Assembly: GCA_017403345.1 (NCBI GenBank)
Contig: JAFQOH010000013.1
Location: 1-64,000, forward strand
Source of the DNA: RGIG3701 sp017403345
GTDB taxonomy: Bacteria > Planctomycetota > Planctomycetia > Pirellulales > Thermoguttaceae
DNA length: 64,000 bases
Direction: 5' to 3'
The notes under the pieces: model-generated
Databases searched by the model: none
What the model saw: the letters and a program-made list of their open reading frames with translations, nothing else
Told to the model about the DNA's origin: nothing
Program-made: the position numbers and the translations under genes
Shown here: positions 49,286 to 59,783 of the stretch, piece after piece
Layout: each line of letters opens with the position of its first letter
Position numbering within the stretch: the first letter of the stretch is position 1

Positions 49286-52200
49286 TCAGCTCAACTTCAG
49301 GCGGAAGTTGACCTTGACGACACGCGAGCTCAGGAAGTCGCGCGGATTCGTCGAGATCGCCGTCAGTTCGAGGAAGATCTGATCGCCGGTTTCAAATCCA
49401 AGACTGGTCCACGTTTCACTGGTGATGGAGAGGATCTCCTCTTCCGTCGTGAAGTTCAGCGTCACATACTGGCCGTTACGCGCATCACTGTACATCAGCT
49501 GGTACGTGTAGTTCTCGGCCGACGCATTTGAGACGCCCTTGAAGGACTTCACGATACCCGTGGCATCCATGCGGAGCTGCGGGTTGCTCAGCGTCTTCGG
49601 TTTCTGGAGACGCACGCTCTTGGAGACCGACTGAGAATCCAGATACAGCGTGTTGGTCGTCAGATCCATGAAACCATCCGCAAACGCCTTGAACTGAACG
49701 TTGCCGCCGGCGAACTGATCGGAGACCGTGACCGTGCAGGAACCGTCCGCATTTTCAACGACCGCAGCACCATTCTGCTTCAGTTCGTCAAGCGATGTTT
49801 CGTACCAGTTGGACCACTTGCCGCCGACAGCCTGGACCCTGTAGCGGATGTTGATCGACGTTCCGGTCGGATAGGCACTGCGCTGTTTCGCAGTAACCGT
49901 GAAGGTGACCGTACCGGTCGTTTTCGTCTGGTAGTTCGGGCGTTCCAGCGTCTTGACCGTGATCTCGCTCTCGTAAACGGTCACGTCGTCCGCCTTGAGA
50001 CGGTAATCGTACTTCTTGCCGTCACGGAAGGTCCGCGTACCGGCTTCGATGATGATCTCGCCCTCGCTGGAGATCAGAACATCGATCTCCTTCCAGCGCT
50101 TGTCGCCGTCCGAATCGAGTTTGTACTCGAACGTGTAGCTGACACCGGCAGTCGCCTTGCCGAGGTTGAAGATCAGGTTATTGCCTTCCTGGTAGATGAA
50201 GTCGATCTGCTCGCCGGCTGCGTTGATCGTCAGTTCCACCGACGCCTTCGTCGTGACGCCGTTGCGGGTGATCGTATCGTTCGTGCCGGGGGTGATCGTC
50301 AGCTCGCCGGTCACGGAGTCGATCGTAACGACCGTGTCACCGTTGCCGGAGGTGTAGATCATGTCGCCGACCGCCAGCGTGCCGCCTTCGGAGAAGGAAA
50401 CGCTTTCGGCATCTTCCAGATTCTGGATGAGGTTGCCTTCCACTTCCAGCTCGTTCATGCCGTAGGTGACGCCGTTGAAGGTGACTTCATTGTCGTCCGC
50501 CGCCGACGTGATCGTGCCGGTGTAGGAATGATCGCCGGTCTGGAGCGCGACGCCTTCCGGAAGCGTGACGTCTTCCACGACATCCTGGGTCAGGACGACC
50601 GTATTGCCGTCTTCCTGAGCCGCGAAGAAATCAAGTGCTTCCTGGAGACTGCTGAAGCTGTAGGACGTGTTGCCTTCCGCATCAACGATGACCGCGACGG
50701 CCGGGGCGACATCTTCGACGATCGTATTGCCTTCGCTGCTGTTCGTCTGCACGAGACCGACCGCCTGGACCGGGATGTCCGTGACGGAACCATCTTCGTT
50801 CGTGATCTTCACAGTGACGTTCTTGATCGTGTTGCCGGCTTCCTGGATGTAGTTGCCGTTTTCGTCTTCAAGCACAGCATCGGACCAGCCAAGGATCGCA
50901 CCCGGAGCAGAGAAGCCGGGGAATTCGGCATACGTGGAACCGATGCTCGTGATCGTGACGTTTTCGACCGTGTTGCCGTAGAACAGTTCAGAGAACTTGT
51001 TCGTCGCCGAGGTAACGTCGGTACTTCCCGCGATACCGCCGACCAGAACGGAACCAAAGATCTCGACGTCCTTGACCGTGCAGCCGATGATGCGGTCCGG
51101 ATACGTGCCGCCTTCCATGAATTGCCCCACGATACCGCCGCAGTGGCCGTCGGCTTTCTCGTTCTGACGGATCGTACCATTTTCGACCGTGCAGTTCTGG
51201 ATCGTATCCGCGTACCAGCAGTAAGCCGCACCAAGGACACCGCCGACCTGCTGATTACCGACGATCTCGAAGTTCCGGACCGTGATGTCATGGATCTCGA
51301 ACTCCATATTCTTCACGACCGTATCCCACCAGACTTTACCGACGGCGGCACCGACGTAAGTATCACCGGAGACCTTCACGTTTTCGAGCGTAAAGTTACC
51401 GACCTTGTATCCGATGCATCCGAACAGACCGGCATAGTCCGTGTCGCCAGTAATCGTCAGATTGCTGATCGTGTATCCCTGACCGTCAAACGTGCCGAGG
51501 AACGGAACCTCTTTGTAGCTTCCGGCACCAGTCGGCATGAAGCTCTGTCCGATCGGCGTCCAGTTGGCGTACTCGGAGAGATCGATGTCGGCAGCCAGCT
51601 TGACGGTCTTGCCCGCGAAATTATCGACGCCGGTGTTGACCAGCTGAGCGAGGTAGGCGAGGCCTTTCGCACTGTCGATGGTGAGTTCCGAGGCTTCCGG
51701 ATCGTACCAGGTGGTGTCGACGACGATGACTTCGTCCGCCGGGTTGTTCTTGCTCTGCTCGACGAGCGGGGAATCCGCGTCGGTGACCGTCAGCGTATGA
51801 CCGTTGGTCTGGACCGTGATCTCAGCGTCTTCAAAGTCGCCGTAGATGCCCGGAAGTTCCAGTTTATCCGTCGTCAGATCGCCGGTGAGCGTCACGATGA
51901 GTTCCGAATCGCTGACGATGTCCATCACGACACGGGTACCGTTGATCGTGGCGACCGCAGAACCGATGGCGGCGCTGCTTTCCTTCACGATCTCTTCACC
52001 GTCGGCCGTGATGATCTTCACGGTGACGTTTTCAGCCGTGTTCGCGCCGGCATTCGGCAGGTTGTCATCCGTGGTATTCGGACGCATGACCGCTTCGGAA
52101 CCGTCGCCGAAGTAGTTGAACTCGAGACCGAACATGGAACCGGCAGAGTAAACGTCGCGGTAATCGTCTTCGTAGGCCGTGTCGTTCGTCTTGTCGACCG

Positions 52201-55200
52201 TGACCGTCGAATCCGTGATCGTGTTGCCGGACTGGATGAAGCGGTTCGCCCAGTCGTCGCTCGCATAACCCGCGATACCGCCGACGCAATAGTAACCGGA
52301 GACATCCGTGCCGGTGACGGTGTTGCTCGTCAGCCGGTTGTAGGCGAAGTTGCCCACGACACCGCCGACATGGTATCCGCCGACGACCTCGCCGTTTTCG
52401 TCAAAGGTGAGCTTCGACGTGACCGTGCAGTTCGTGACCGTGCAGTTTTCGATGACGTTCTTTCCGCCGCCGCCCGCGCTTCCGAAGAGACCGCCGACAT
52501 AGGATTTACCCGTGATCGTCGAATCGATGACGTGAACGTTCAGGATCTGGAACTGGTTCGGAGCGTCGCCGCTGAGGTTCAGACCCAAACCTGCCGCCGC
52601 ACCGACATTCGAGCCGGCCGTGATGTTCGCGTTCTTGATCGTGAAGTTCTTGAGCGTCGTGGTATTCTTCGCCCAGCTTCCGGTGCTCAGCGCGCCGAAG
52701 AGACCCGCACTGTTGAGCGTCGGATCGTTGATCGTCAGGCCGGTGATGACACAGTCCTGACCGTCAAACGTACCCCAGAAGGAGTTCGCAGCCGTTCCGA
52801 TCGGCGTCCAATTTTCGTAGGCGGAGAGGTCAAGCTCAGCCGCATCCACCAAAATCGTCTTGCCGTCGAAATTGTCCGTGCCGGAGTTGACCAGCTCGGC
52901 AAGTTTCGCGAGTTCGCCGGCCGTGGAGATGACGTAGACACCCTCTTCCGACGGATTGGTGTACCAGTCGGATTCGTCGAGGATGTAATCGCCGATGACC
53001 GTCGTTTCTTCAAGGATCGCCGCATCGGTGATGGTCAGCGACTTGCCGTTCGTGACGACTTCCGCCACCGTCGAATCAGCGAAAATGCCCGGCAGCTCGA
53101 AGTCGGAAGCCGTCATGTTGCCGAGAAGCACGACGCGCGCGTCACCGTCTTCCGTCGATTCCACGATGGAGAACGTGCCGTTGACCGTCAGGAACGTCGA
53201 GCCGACGACTTTGTTTTCAAGCGTCGCGACCACTTCACCGTTCTGAACGACCTGGACCGTAACGCCGTCGCCGATCGTGTTCTGTTCCGGTTTGCCGTCG
53301 CCGGGATAGTTATTTTCCAGACCGAACATGGCACCTGCCGTATAGCCTCCGGCATAACCGCTCAGAGCCAGATCGGTCCCCTTGTCCACGATGATCGTCG
53401 TATTAGAAATGGTGTTTCCGGTGTGCTTGAAGGAAGTTGGCACATCGTCCGCTGCGTCACCCGCGATACCGCCGACGCTCCAGAGCGCCTTGATCGTCGC
53501 GTTCGTCACGGAGTTGTCCTTCAGCGTATTGTACGTGAAGTAACCCGCGATACCGCCTGCGTGACCGCCGCCGCTCACACTGCCGTTTTCGCCGATGACC
53601 GGAGCCGCAGTGATGGTGTTGTTCTCACCTTCCAGCTTGCAGTTGGAAATGACGTTCTTGCCGCAGCCGCCCGCATAACCGATGATACCGCCGACCGCTT
53701 CACGACCGGTGATGTTCGCGTTTTTGACCGTCACGTCCTGCACATAGAACTGGTTCGAAGCGTCGCCGTAAATGTTCACGCCTTCACCAACGACCGCACC
53801 GACGCGGGATGCCGCGTTGATCGTCACGCCATCCAGCGTAAAGTTCTTGATCGTCGTCGTGTTCGTCGACCAGTCCTTAACGCCCACCGCACCAAACAGA
53901 CCGGCGCGACTGAGCGAGGCATCGTCGATCGTCAGGTTGGAGATCGTATATCCGCCGCCGTCGAACGTCCCCTGGAAGGTATTCGCAGAGGTTCCGATCG
54001 GCGTCCAGTTTTCGTAGACGGAAAGATCGATGTCCGCATCCAAAATGACCGTCTTGCCGTTGAAGCTGTCCGTACCGTCATTGACCAGCTGCGCGAGTTT
54101 CGCGAGTTCGCCCGCCGTGGAGATGACGTAAACGCCTTCTTCCGCCGGGTTGGTGTACCAGTCGGATTCGTCGAAGACGACGTTGTTCATATCGTCGACC
54201 TGGAGGCCGTCCAGTACGGTCTTATCGGTCAGCGTGAGCGTGAAGCCGTTCGTGTTGACGGCAATGATATTTCCGGTGAAGGCATCATTCAGGTTCAGCG
54301 CGTTCGTCGTGATGTTTGAATAGATCGTCAAAACGTACGTGCCGTCGCCATTGTTCTCAAGCGAGACTTTGCCGACAGACGAACCCTGCGCGTCACGAAC
54401 GGTGACCGACGAGCTTCCGACAACCGTATCGCGACGCGTGATCGTCTCGCCGTCAGCGGTGATGATCTGCGTGGTGTTACCGGTCATTTCGCCCTGAGTT
54501 CCGGAACCGTCAAGGACGTAATTGTCTTCCTGACCGAACATGGTGCCGACAGAGTAGACACCCTTGTTCTTGTCGGTGTAGTCCTCACCGATATTCTTGT
54601 TGACCGTGATAACACAGTTGGTAACAGAGTTGCCGCTGTGCTTCATCGTATCGACAGAACCGCCGCTGGCGTAACCTGCGATACCGCCGACACGGTGATA
54701 ACCGGAGATATTCATGCCGGTGACCGTGCAGTCCGTGATCGTATTGTACGCGAAGTGCCCCGCGATACCGCCAACGTTCTTGCCGGCATCGCCGTCGTTG
54801 CCGATCTCAACGTCGAATTCGGCTTTGATCGTGTTCATCGATTCCGTACCGGTCACAACGCAATTCTTGATGACGTTCGTTCCGGCAACACCACATCCGC
54901 CGATGATACCGCCGATATAGTGGTTCGCGTCAATATCCAGACCGGTAACCTTCACATTGTCGATGACAGTATTTCCGCCGCTCATACCGCCTGCGACTGC
55001 CGCGACGTAATCGAAACCGCGGATATAGACATTTTCCAAAGTGAAGTCTTTAATGGAAATGCCTTCTTTCGTGCCGGTCACATAACCGAACAGACCGAGA
55101 TACCAGCCGTCTGCGTCGTTGATCGTGAGGTTGGAGATCGTGTAATTATGGCCGTCGAACGTGCCCTTGAACGGATTCGCGGTCGTTCCGATCGGCGTCC

Positions 55201-58200
55201 AGTTTTCGTAGACGGACAGGTCGATATCAGACGCAAGTTCGATCGTCTTGCCAGCAAAGGACGTTCCATTGTTGACCAGAACTGCGAGAGCCGCAAGTTC
55301 CTGTGCGTCATAAACGTAGAAGGTGCTCTGCGTCATGTCCGCGAAGCGGCTGGTATTCACGACGAGCACGTCATTTTCCGGATCCGCCGTCGCGATCTCG
55401 ACCAGCTCGGCATCCGGGTCGGTGATGGTCAGCGTGTAGCCGTTCGTCGCGACTTTCATCTCCATGTCGCCGTAGATGCCGTCGATGACGATCGAGTCGG
55501 TCATCATGTCTTCCGCAAGAGTGACCGTGCAGGATCCGTCGCCGTTATTCGCGACGTGGACCGAGCCGATACTGTTTCCAGCCGCGTCTTTCGCCGTAAG
55601 CGTCACACCGCCGACGAGGGCCGGAGTGTCGTTTTCCACCACGGTACCATCCGCCTTCTTAATGATCGTCGTGACGTCTTCGTACGTGTTCGAGTCCGCG
55701 TTGCCGTCGCCGACGTACACATTCTCACCGCCGAGGATCGCGCCTGCCGAATAGAGGTTCTTCCATTCGTCTTCATATTCACGGCCGTCCTGGACTTTGT
55801 CTTCGATGACCGTCGTATTGGTGACCGTGTTGCCGGTGTGTTTCAGCGTATTCGCACTGTCCGTGCTGGCGTACCCCGCGATACCGCCCGTACGGTGGAA
55901 TCCGGAGATCGTCATGCCTTCCACGGTGCAGTTTTCGATCGTATTGTAGGCATAGTGACCTGCGATACCGCCGACGTTGACGCCCGCGAGGCTCGAAGAC
56001 TCGAAAACGCCCTTGATCGAGTTCATCGTTTCGGTACCCTTGACCGTGCAGTCCACGATCTTGCTCTCACCATTACTGCCGTTCTGTCCGAGAATACCGC
56101 CGACGTACCAGTAACCCGTGATGTCCGCGCCTTCGACCGTCACGTTCCGAACGATCGACGCACTGTTGCTGCCGCCGACCACCGCGCCAACACGGTATTT
56201 GCCGACGATGAAGACGTCTTTCAGCGTGAAGTTCTCAACCACGGCTTTGCCGGAAATGTAGCCGAACAGACCGGCATAACTCTGGGCCGCATCGTTGATC
56301 GTGAGGTTGGAAATAACGCTGTCCTGACCGTCGAACGTGCCTTTGAAGGAATAGGCACTGCTCGTTCCGATCGGCGTCCACTTCTCGTAGATAGACAGAT
56401 CGATCTCACTTTCTTCCGCGAGCTTGACCGTCTTGCCCTCGAAGGTGTCCTTGCCGGTGTTGACCAGCTCGGCGAAGTAGGCGAGAGCGTACGCGCTGTC
56501 GATAGTGTACTCAGTCGTGCCTTCCGGCGCGTCGTCGTACCACGCAACGTCGATGATCTCGACTTTCGCTTCCGGCGAGTTGGCCGCCAGATTGTCGAGA
56601 AGTTCCGTATTGTTCGGATCCGTGATCGTGAGCGTGTGACCGTTCGTGTTGATGTTCAGACCAACAGAATCCAGAGCAGCCTCGGAACCATCCTTCTTGA
56701 AGCAGATGTCGTCAGCTGTAATGTCGCCAGTGAGGTCAAACGAAAGGACTCCAGGAGTCAGCTCCTGCATATAGTATTTCCCGAGCGAATTGCCTTCGGA
56801 ATCGTAAATCGCAACATTAGTACGACCGCCGATTGCCGGAGCTGCATCATCCGTGCTGGTGAGCACTTCCGTACCGTCCTGCATGATGATCTTCGTCGTC
56901 ACGTTCTCGACCTTGTTGGTGTCGATGTTCGCATCGCCGATGTATGAATAGTCTTCCCCGAAAAGTGCCCCAACGCTGTATTCGGCTTTCGCACTGTCTT
57001 CATAATCTTCCGGCCACTCCTTATTCGCGACGATGACGCAATTCGAAACAGTGTTGCCGGTGTGGTGCATCTTGTTCGTCTGCTCGGCAGAAGCCCAGCC
57101 CGCGAGACCGCCGGCGCGATAGTACGCTTCGACCGTGATTCCGGAAACTTCGCAATCCTTGATCTCGGTATACGGTCCCTGACCCAGGATACCGCCGGCA
57201 TTGTATCCGCCGTAGAATGTACCGTCATCCGACGTAACGCTTTCGATCTTGCTGCCTTCATTCCCGCTGACTTTGCATCCGATGAAGTCAATATCGTGGG
57301 AGTACGGGACCTGACCAACGATACCTCCAACATACCAGCGGCCCTTGATGTTGATATCGCCCGTGAGTTCGATGTTCTGAAAATCGATCGTTCCTTTCGC
57401 ATAACCGCAGACACCGCTGACCCAGTATTGACCGTCGATCGAAACATTCTCAAGTTTGAAATTGCCGATCACGGAATTGTTTCCATTGATGGCGCCAAAC
57501 AGCCCCGCGTAGCTCTTCGTCGACTTATTGATCGTCAGACCAGAGATCGTGTGACCGCAGCCGTCGAAACTGCCGTAGAACGGATAGCTGCTGTTCCAGC
57601 CGATCGGCGACCAGTTTTCATAGGCAGAAAGATTGATGTCATCGCCGAGACAGACCGTTTTTCCGGAGAAGCTGTACACGCTGATCCCCGTATTTACCAG
57701 TGCCGCAAAACCGGCAAGCTGTTCCGCCGTGCTGATGGTGTAGGTACCGTCTTCATTCGGAGCGTAGAACCAGCTGATGTCAACGATCTCGGCACCATTC
57801 CCCGCAGAGACCGCGCCGTTCTCAAAATCGACCATGACGGTCGAACCGCTCGTTTTCGCATAAGTCACGCCGTTGACCGTGACCGGAGTAGTCGAAGAAC
57901 CGTAGGTCCTGCCAAAGACGGTACCGTTGATGTTCTTACCGTTCGTGACGATATTCACGTTCACCGGGATGGTGACGTAATCCAGTTCCATATCCGTCAT
58001 CAGAACGACGTCCGCGCCAAAAGCGGCACTGGAATTAACGGCTTCTTCGAAATCGGAGAAGCTCCAGGTCGTGTTTCCGTCTTTATCGCGGATGACTGCG
58101 ACGACCGGCTCGATATCCTGCACCGTTCCATCGGCAGTGGACTGTGCGCCAAGCGCGGTGACCGGAATGTCAACAAGCACGCCTTCATCATTCGTGTACT

Positions 58201-59284
58201 TCACCGAGACGTTCTTGACCGTGTTGTCCGACTTGCTGACGGAATCATCACTCGCGTCAAATGCATCGTTGGACCAGCCAACGATCGCGCCGGGGGCCTT
58301 CATTTCTTTATTGCTGATACCCGTGAGCGTGACGTTTTCGATCGTATTGCCATAGAAAAGCTCATCGATCGAATTAATTGCAGACAGGGCCGACGTGCTT
58401 CCAACGACACCGCCCGTACGGCGTCCGCCGGTGATCTCCACGTCCTTGACCGTGCAGTCCACGATACGGTTCGGCTTCTTTTCGCCTTCCATGTACTGAC
58501 CGACGATACCGCCGCAGTGTCCCTCCGCGGGATCGACCTGACTGACGGAACCGCTTTCGACCGAGCAGTTCTGGATAATGTTTTCACCAAAGCAGTACGC
58601 CGCGCCGAGGATACCGCCGACTTTCTGATTACCGGTGACTTCAAAATTCTTGACCGTAATATCGTGAATGTCAAATTCCATTCCTTTCGTGACGGTATCC
58701 CACCAGACTTTACCGACCGCGCTTCCAACATAGCAGTCGCCGGAGACGCTCACGCCGTCCAGAGTGAAATTGCCGATTTTGTATCCGACGCAGCCGAATA
58801 GACCCGCATAGTCGCCGTCACCAGTGATCTTGAGATTGCTGATCGTACAGCCGCCGCCGTCGAACGTACCGAGGAACGGATTCTCATCGTAGCTGTCGTC
58901 GCCATTCGGCATGAAACTCTGTCCGATCGGCGTCCACTCAATGTTGTTCAGATTGATATTGCAGGCAAGCGTGATCGTGATACCTTCAAACGTCACGCCG
59001 GAATTCACCAGCTCGGCGAAACCGGCGAACTGCGCCGCCGTCTGGAGTGTGTAAGATTCCTTGACGTTTTCAGCATCATACCAACCTGTACTCACATCTC
59101 CGAGCCATTTGGCCGTCGGAATCGAAGCGGTCACGTCCATATTCTGATCGCCGACGATTTCCGCTGTGTCTGTGACTGCCGGCATGGCGACAGGATTCGT
59201 ACTGAGCATCTGACGGCTCTCAAGAGACTCGAGACGCAAGGAATGCATTTTACGATTCCGGTTACTATCGGATGATTTTTTCAT
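49286..59284 (-). CDS. Giant LEPR-XLL surface protein with seven GLUG-type beta-helix units
   Basis: A 3332-residue protein. The N-terminus carries LESLESRQML (residues 18-27), the planctomycete LEPR-XLL signature. Seven units of about 400 residues follow. Each starts with a WY..-type segment, then LA.LVN.G...F.GKT..L..DIDLS.YENWTPIG and FDG.G.TISNLTI, then AGLFG and several GLUG-like VGG..G strands. The unit cores map at about 58.93, 57.60, 56.37, 55.19, 54.00, 52.80 and 51.55 kb. The C-terminal 500 residues hold fibronectin-like beta domains. The protein should be a long extracellular beta-solenoid, perhaps an adhesin or cell-wall layer. Start codon chosen behind GGAG. No C-terminal sorting signal is seen. 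Confidence 0.85.
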   Translation of the reverse strand: MKKSSDSNRNRKMHSLRLESLESRQMLSTNPVAMPAVTDTAEIVGDQNMDVTASIPTAKWLGDVSTGWYDAENVKESYTLQTAAQFAGFAELVNSGVTFEGITITLACNINLNNIEWTPIGQSFMPNGDDSYDENPFLGTFDGGGCTISNLKITGDGDYAGLFGCVGYKIGNFTLDGVSVSGDCYVGSAVGKVWWDTVTKGMEFDIHDITVKNFEVTGNQKVGGILGAAYCFGENIIQNCSVESGSVSQVDPAEGHCGGIVGQYMEGEKKPNRIVDCTVKDVEITGGRRTGGVVGSTSALSAINSIDELFYGNTIENVTLTGISNKEMKAPGAIVGWSNDAFDASDDSVSKSDNTVKNVSVKYTNDEGVLVDIPVTALGAQSTADGTVQDIEPVVAVIRDKDGNTTWSFSDFEEAVNSSAAFGADVVLMTDMELDYVTIPVNVNIVTNGKNINGTVFGRTYGSSTTPVTVNGVTYAKTSGSTVMVDFENGAVSAGNGAEIVDISWFYAPNEDGTYTISTAEQLAGFAALVNTGISVYSFSGKTVCLGDDINLSAYENWSPIGWNSSYPFYGSFDGCGHTISGLTINKSTKSYAGLFGAINGNNSVIGNFKLENVSIDGQYWVSGVCGYAKGTIDFQNIELTGDINIKGRWYVGGIVGQVPYSHDIDFIGCKVSGNEGSKIESVTSDDGTFYGGYNAGGILGQGPYTEIKDCEVSGITVEAYYRAGGLAGWASAEQTNKMHHTGNTVSNCVIVANKEWPEDYEDSAKAEYSVGALFGEDYSYIGDANIDTNKVENVTTKIIMQDGTEVLTSTDDAAPAIGGRTNVAIYDSEGNSLGKYYMQELTPGVLSFDLTGDITADDICFKKDGSEAALDSVGLNINTNGHTLTITDPNNTELLDNLAANSPEAKVEIIDVAWYDDAPEGTTEYTIDSAYALAYFAELVNTGKDTFEGKTVKLAEESEIDLSIYEKWTPIGTSSAYSFKGTFDGQDSVISNLTINDAAQSYAGLFGYISGKAVVENFTLKDVFIVGKYRVGAVVGGSNSASIVRNVTVEGADITGYWYVGGILGQNGSNGESKIVDCTVKGTETMNSIKGVFESSSLAGVNVGGIAGHYAYNTIENCTVEGMTISGFHRTGGIAGYASTDSANTLKHTGNTVTNTTVIEDKVQDGREYEDEWKNLYSAGAILGGENVYVGDGNADSNTYEDVTTIIKKADGTVVENDTPALVGGVTLTAKDAAGNSIGSVHVANNGDGSCTVTLAEDMMTDSIVIDGIYGDMEMKVATNGYTLTITDPDAELVEIATADPENDVLVVNTSRFADMTQSTFYVYDAQELAALAVLVNNGTSFAGKTIELASDIDLSVYENWTPIGTTANPFKGTFDGHNYTISNLTINDADGWYLGLFGYVTGTKEGISIKDFTLENVYIRGFDYVAAVAGGMSGGNTVIDNVKVTGLDIDANHYIGGIIGGCGVAGTNVIKNCVVTGTESMNTIKAEFDVEIGNDGDAGKNVGGIAGHFAYNTITDCTVTGMNISGYHRVGGIAGYASGGSVDTMKHSGNSVTNCVITVNKNIGEDYTDKNKGVYSVGTMFGQEDNYVLDGSGTQGEMTGNTTQIITADGETITRRDTVVGSSSVTVRDAQGSSVGKVSLENNGDGTYVLTIYSNITTNALNLNDAFTGNIIAVNTNGFTLTLTDKTVLDGLQVDDMNNVVFDESDWYTNPAEEGVYVISTAGELAKLAQLVNDGTDSFNGKTVILDADIDLSVYENWTPIGTSANTFQGTFDGGGYTISNLTIDDASLSRAGLFGAVGVKDWSTNTTTIKNFTLDGVTINAASRVGAVVGEGVNIYGDASNQFYVQDVTVKNANITGREAVGGIIGYAGGCGKNVISNCKLEGENNTITAAPVIGENGSVSGGGHAGGIAGYFTYNTLKDNSVTNATIKALWSVGGIAGDAADDVPTSFKHTGNTISNTTIIVDKGTDLALSGYAGGYTAGAMFGLENNYPGDGKPEQNTIGDGVTVQVVQNGEVVATLENKVVGSTFLTVNGTFSIVESTEDGDARVVLLGNMTASDFELPGIFADSTVAEVVTNGKSLTITDAAILEETTVIGDYILDESDWYTNPSEEGVYVISTAGELAKLAELVNSGTDNFDGKTILVDAAELDLSAYENWTPIGTAANSFWGTFDGQDCVITGLTINDPTLNSAGLFGALSTGSWAKNTTTLKNFTIKNANITAGSNVGAAAGLGLNLSGDAPNQFQILNVHVIDSTITGKSYVGGLFGSAGGGGKNVIENCTVTNCTVTSKLTFDENGEVVGGYHVGGVVGNFAYNRLTSNTVTGTDVSGYYCVGGIAGYASDDWANRFIQSGNTITDSTVTVDKTNDTAYEDDYRDVYSAGSMFGLEFNYFGDGSEAVMRPNTTDDNLPNAGANTAENVTVKIITADGEEIVKESSAAIGSAVATINGTRVVMDIVSDSELIVTLTGDLTTDKLELPGIYGDFEDAEITVQTNGHTLTVTDADSPLVEQSKNNPADEVIVVDTTWYDPEASELTIDSAKGLAYLAQLVNTGVDNFAGKTVKLAADIDLSEYANWTPIGQSFMPTGAGSYKEVPFLGTFDGQGYTISNLTITGDTDYAGLFGCIGYKVGNFTLENVKVSGDTYVGAAVGKVWWDTVVKNMEFEIHDITVRNFEIVGNQQVGGVLGAAYCWYADTIQNCTVENGTIRQNEKADGHCGGIVGQFMEGGTYPDRIIGCTVKDVEIFGSVLVGGIAGSTDVTSATNKFSELFYGNTVENVTITSIGSTYAEFPGFSAPGAILGWSDAVLEDENGNYIQEAGNTIKNVTVKITNEDGSVTDIPVQAVGLVQTNSSEGNTIVEDVAPAVAVIVDAEGNTSYSFSSLQEALDFFAAQEDGNTVVLTQDVVEDVTLPEGVALQTGDHSYTGTITSAADDNEVTFNGVTYGMNELEVEGNLIQNLEDAESVSFSEGGTLAVGDMIYTSGNGDTVVTIDSVTGELTITPGTNDTITRNGVTTKASVELTINAAGEQIDFIYQEGNNLIFNLGKATAGVSYTFEYKLDSDGDKRWKEIDVLISSEGEIIIEAGTRTFRDGKKYDYRLKADDVTVYESEITVKTLERPNYQTKTTGTVTFTVTAKQRSAYPTGTSINIRYRVQAVGGKWSNWYETSLDELKQNGAAVVENADGSCTVTVSDQFAGGNVQFKAFADGFMDLTTNTLYLDSQSVSKSVRLQKPKTLSNPQLRMDATGIVKSFKGVSNASAENYTYQLMYSDARNGQYVTLNFTTEEEILSITSETWTSLGFETGDQIFLELTAISTNPRDFLSSRVVKVNFRLKLS

Positions 59285-59452
59285 CGCAATTCTCCATGAT
59301 AAAACCAAAACTTAAGAATAAAAATCAGGGATGAGCAGGGAAACTCAAAAATCCTGATACGGGAAACGAAAAAGTGAAGAAGTGAAGCTGCAAAAGTCAT
59401 ACCACAAAACCCTTGCATTTTCTCCACGCCTCCAAAACTTCCACTCCTTCCT

Positions 59453-59480
59453 ATTTTACCACAAAATCTTTGTTTGTAAA
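59453..59480 (-). promoter_or_regulatory. Promoter of the giant surface-protein gene
   Basis: On the minus strand, -35 TTTACA (59480-59475), a 16-bp spacer and -10 TAAAAT (59458-59453). Leader of about 165 nt. Confidence 0.6.
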
Positions 59481-59733
59481 TAGTTTGAAGTGAAAATATT
59501 GAAAAATTTCCAAGATTTTTTTATTTACATTGAAACAATATTAAGAGACTGTTTCGTTCAATAATCAAATCTTTTTTCCCTTCCTGCCCGAGATTCCCAA
59601 AAACAGGGAAAGAAAAGGAATCCTTCATTTTCAATATAACAAAATACGAAAGGATTTCAAGAGTGTCCCACCGCAAAAAAATAAAATAAAAAAAGATTTT
59701 TTCAGGACAGGTTCTGCTTTTACGGATTTAATC

Positions 59734-59767
59734 AAAAAAAGCGTTTCATTACACATGAAACGCTTTT
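59734..59767 (-). terminator. Terminator of trpB
   Basis: On the minus strand AAAAGCGTTTCAT (59767-59755) pairs perfectly with ATGAAACGCTTTT (59749-59737) around a 5-nt loop, followed by more T residues. Confidence 0.9.
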
Positions 59768-59783
59768 CTCAAAATTGGAATAT

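Larger units (their letters stand above)
59285..59783. other. Intergenic region between the surface-protein gene and trpB
   Basis: It contains the surface-protein promoter (59453-59480), A/T-rich sequence and the trpB terminator (59734-59767). No gene is seen. Confidence 0.65.

Noticed and set aside
50528..58801. Long plus-strand frames (up to 1263 codons) opposite the giant surface-protein gene
   Set aside because: They repeat with the period of the surface-protein units and have Arg/Asp/Val/His-rich composition. They are shadows of a repetitive, codon-biased gene.
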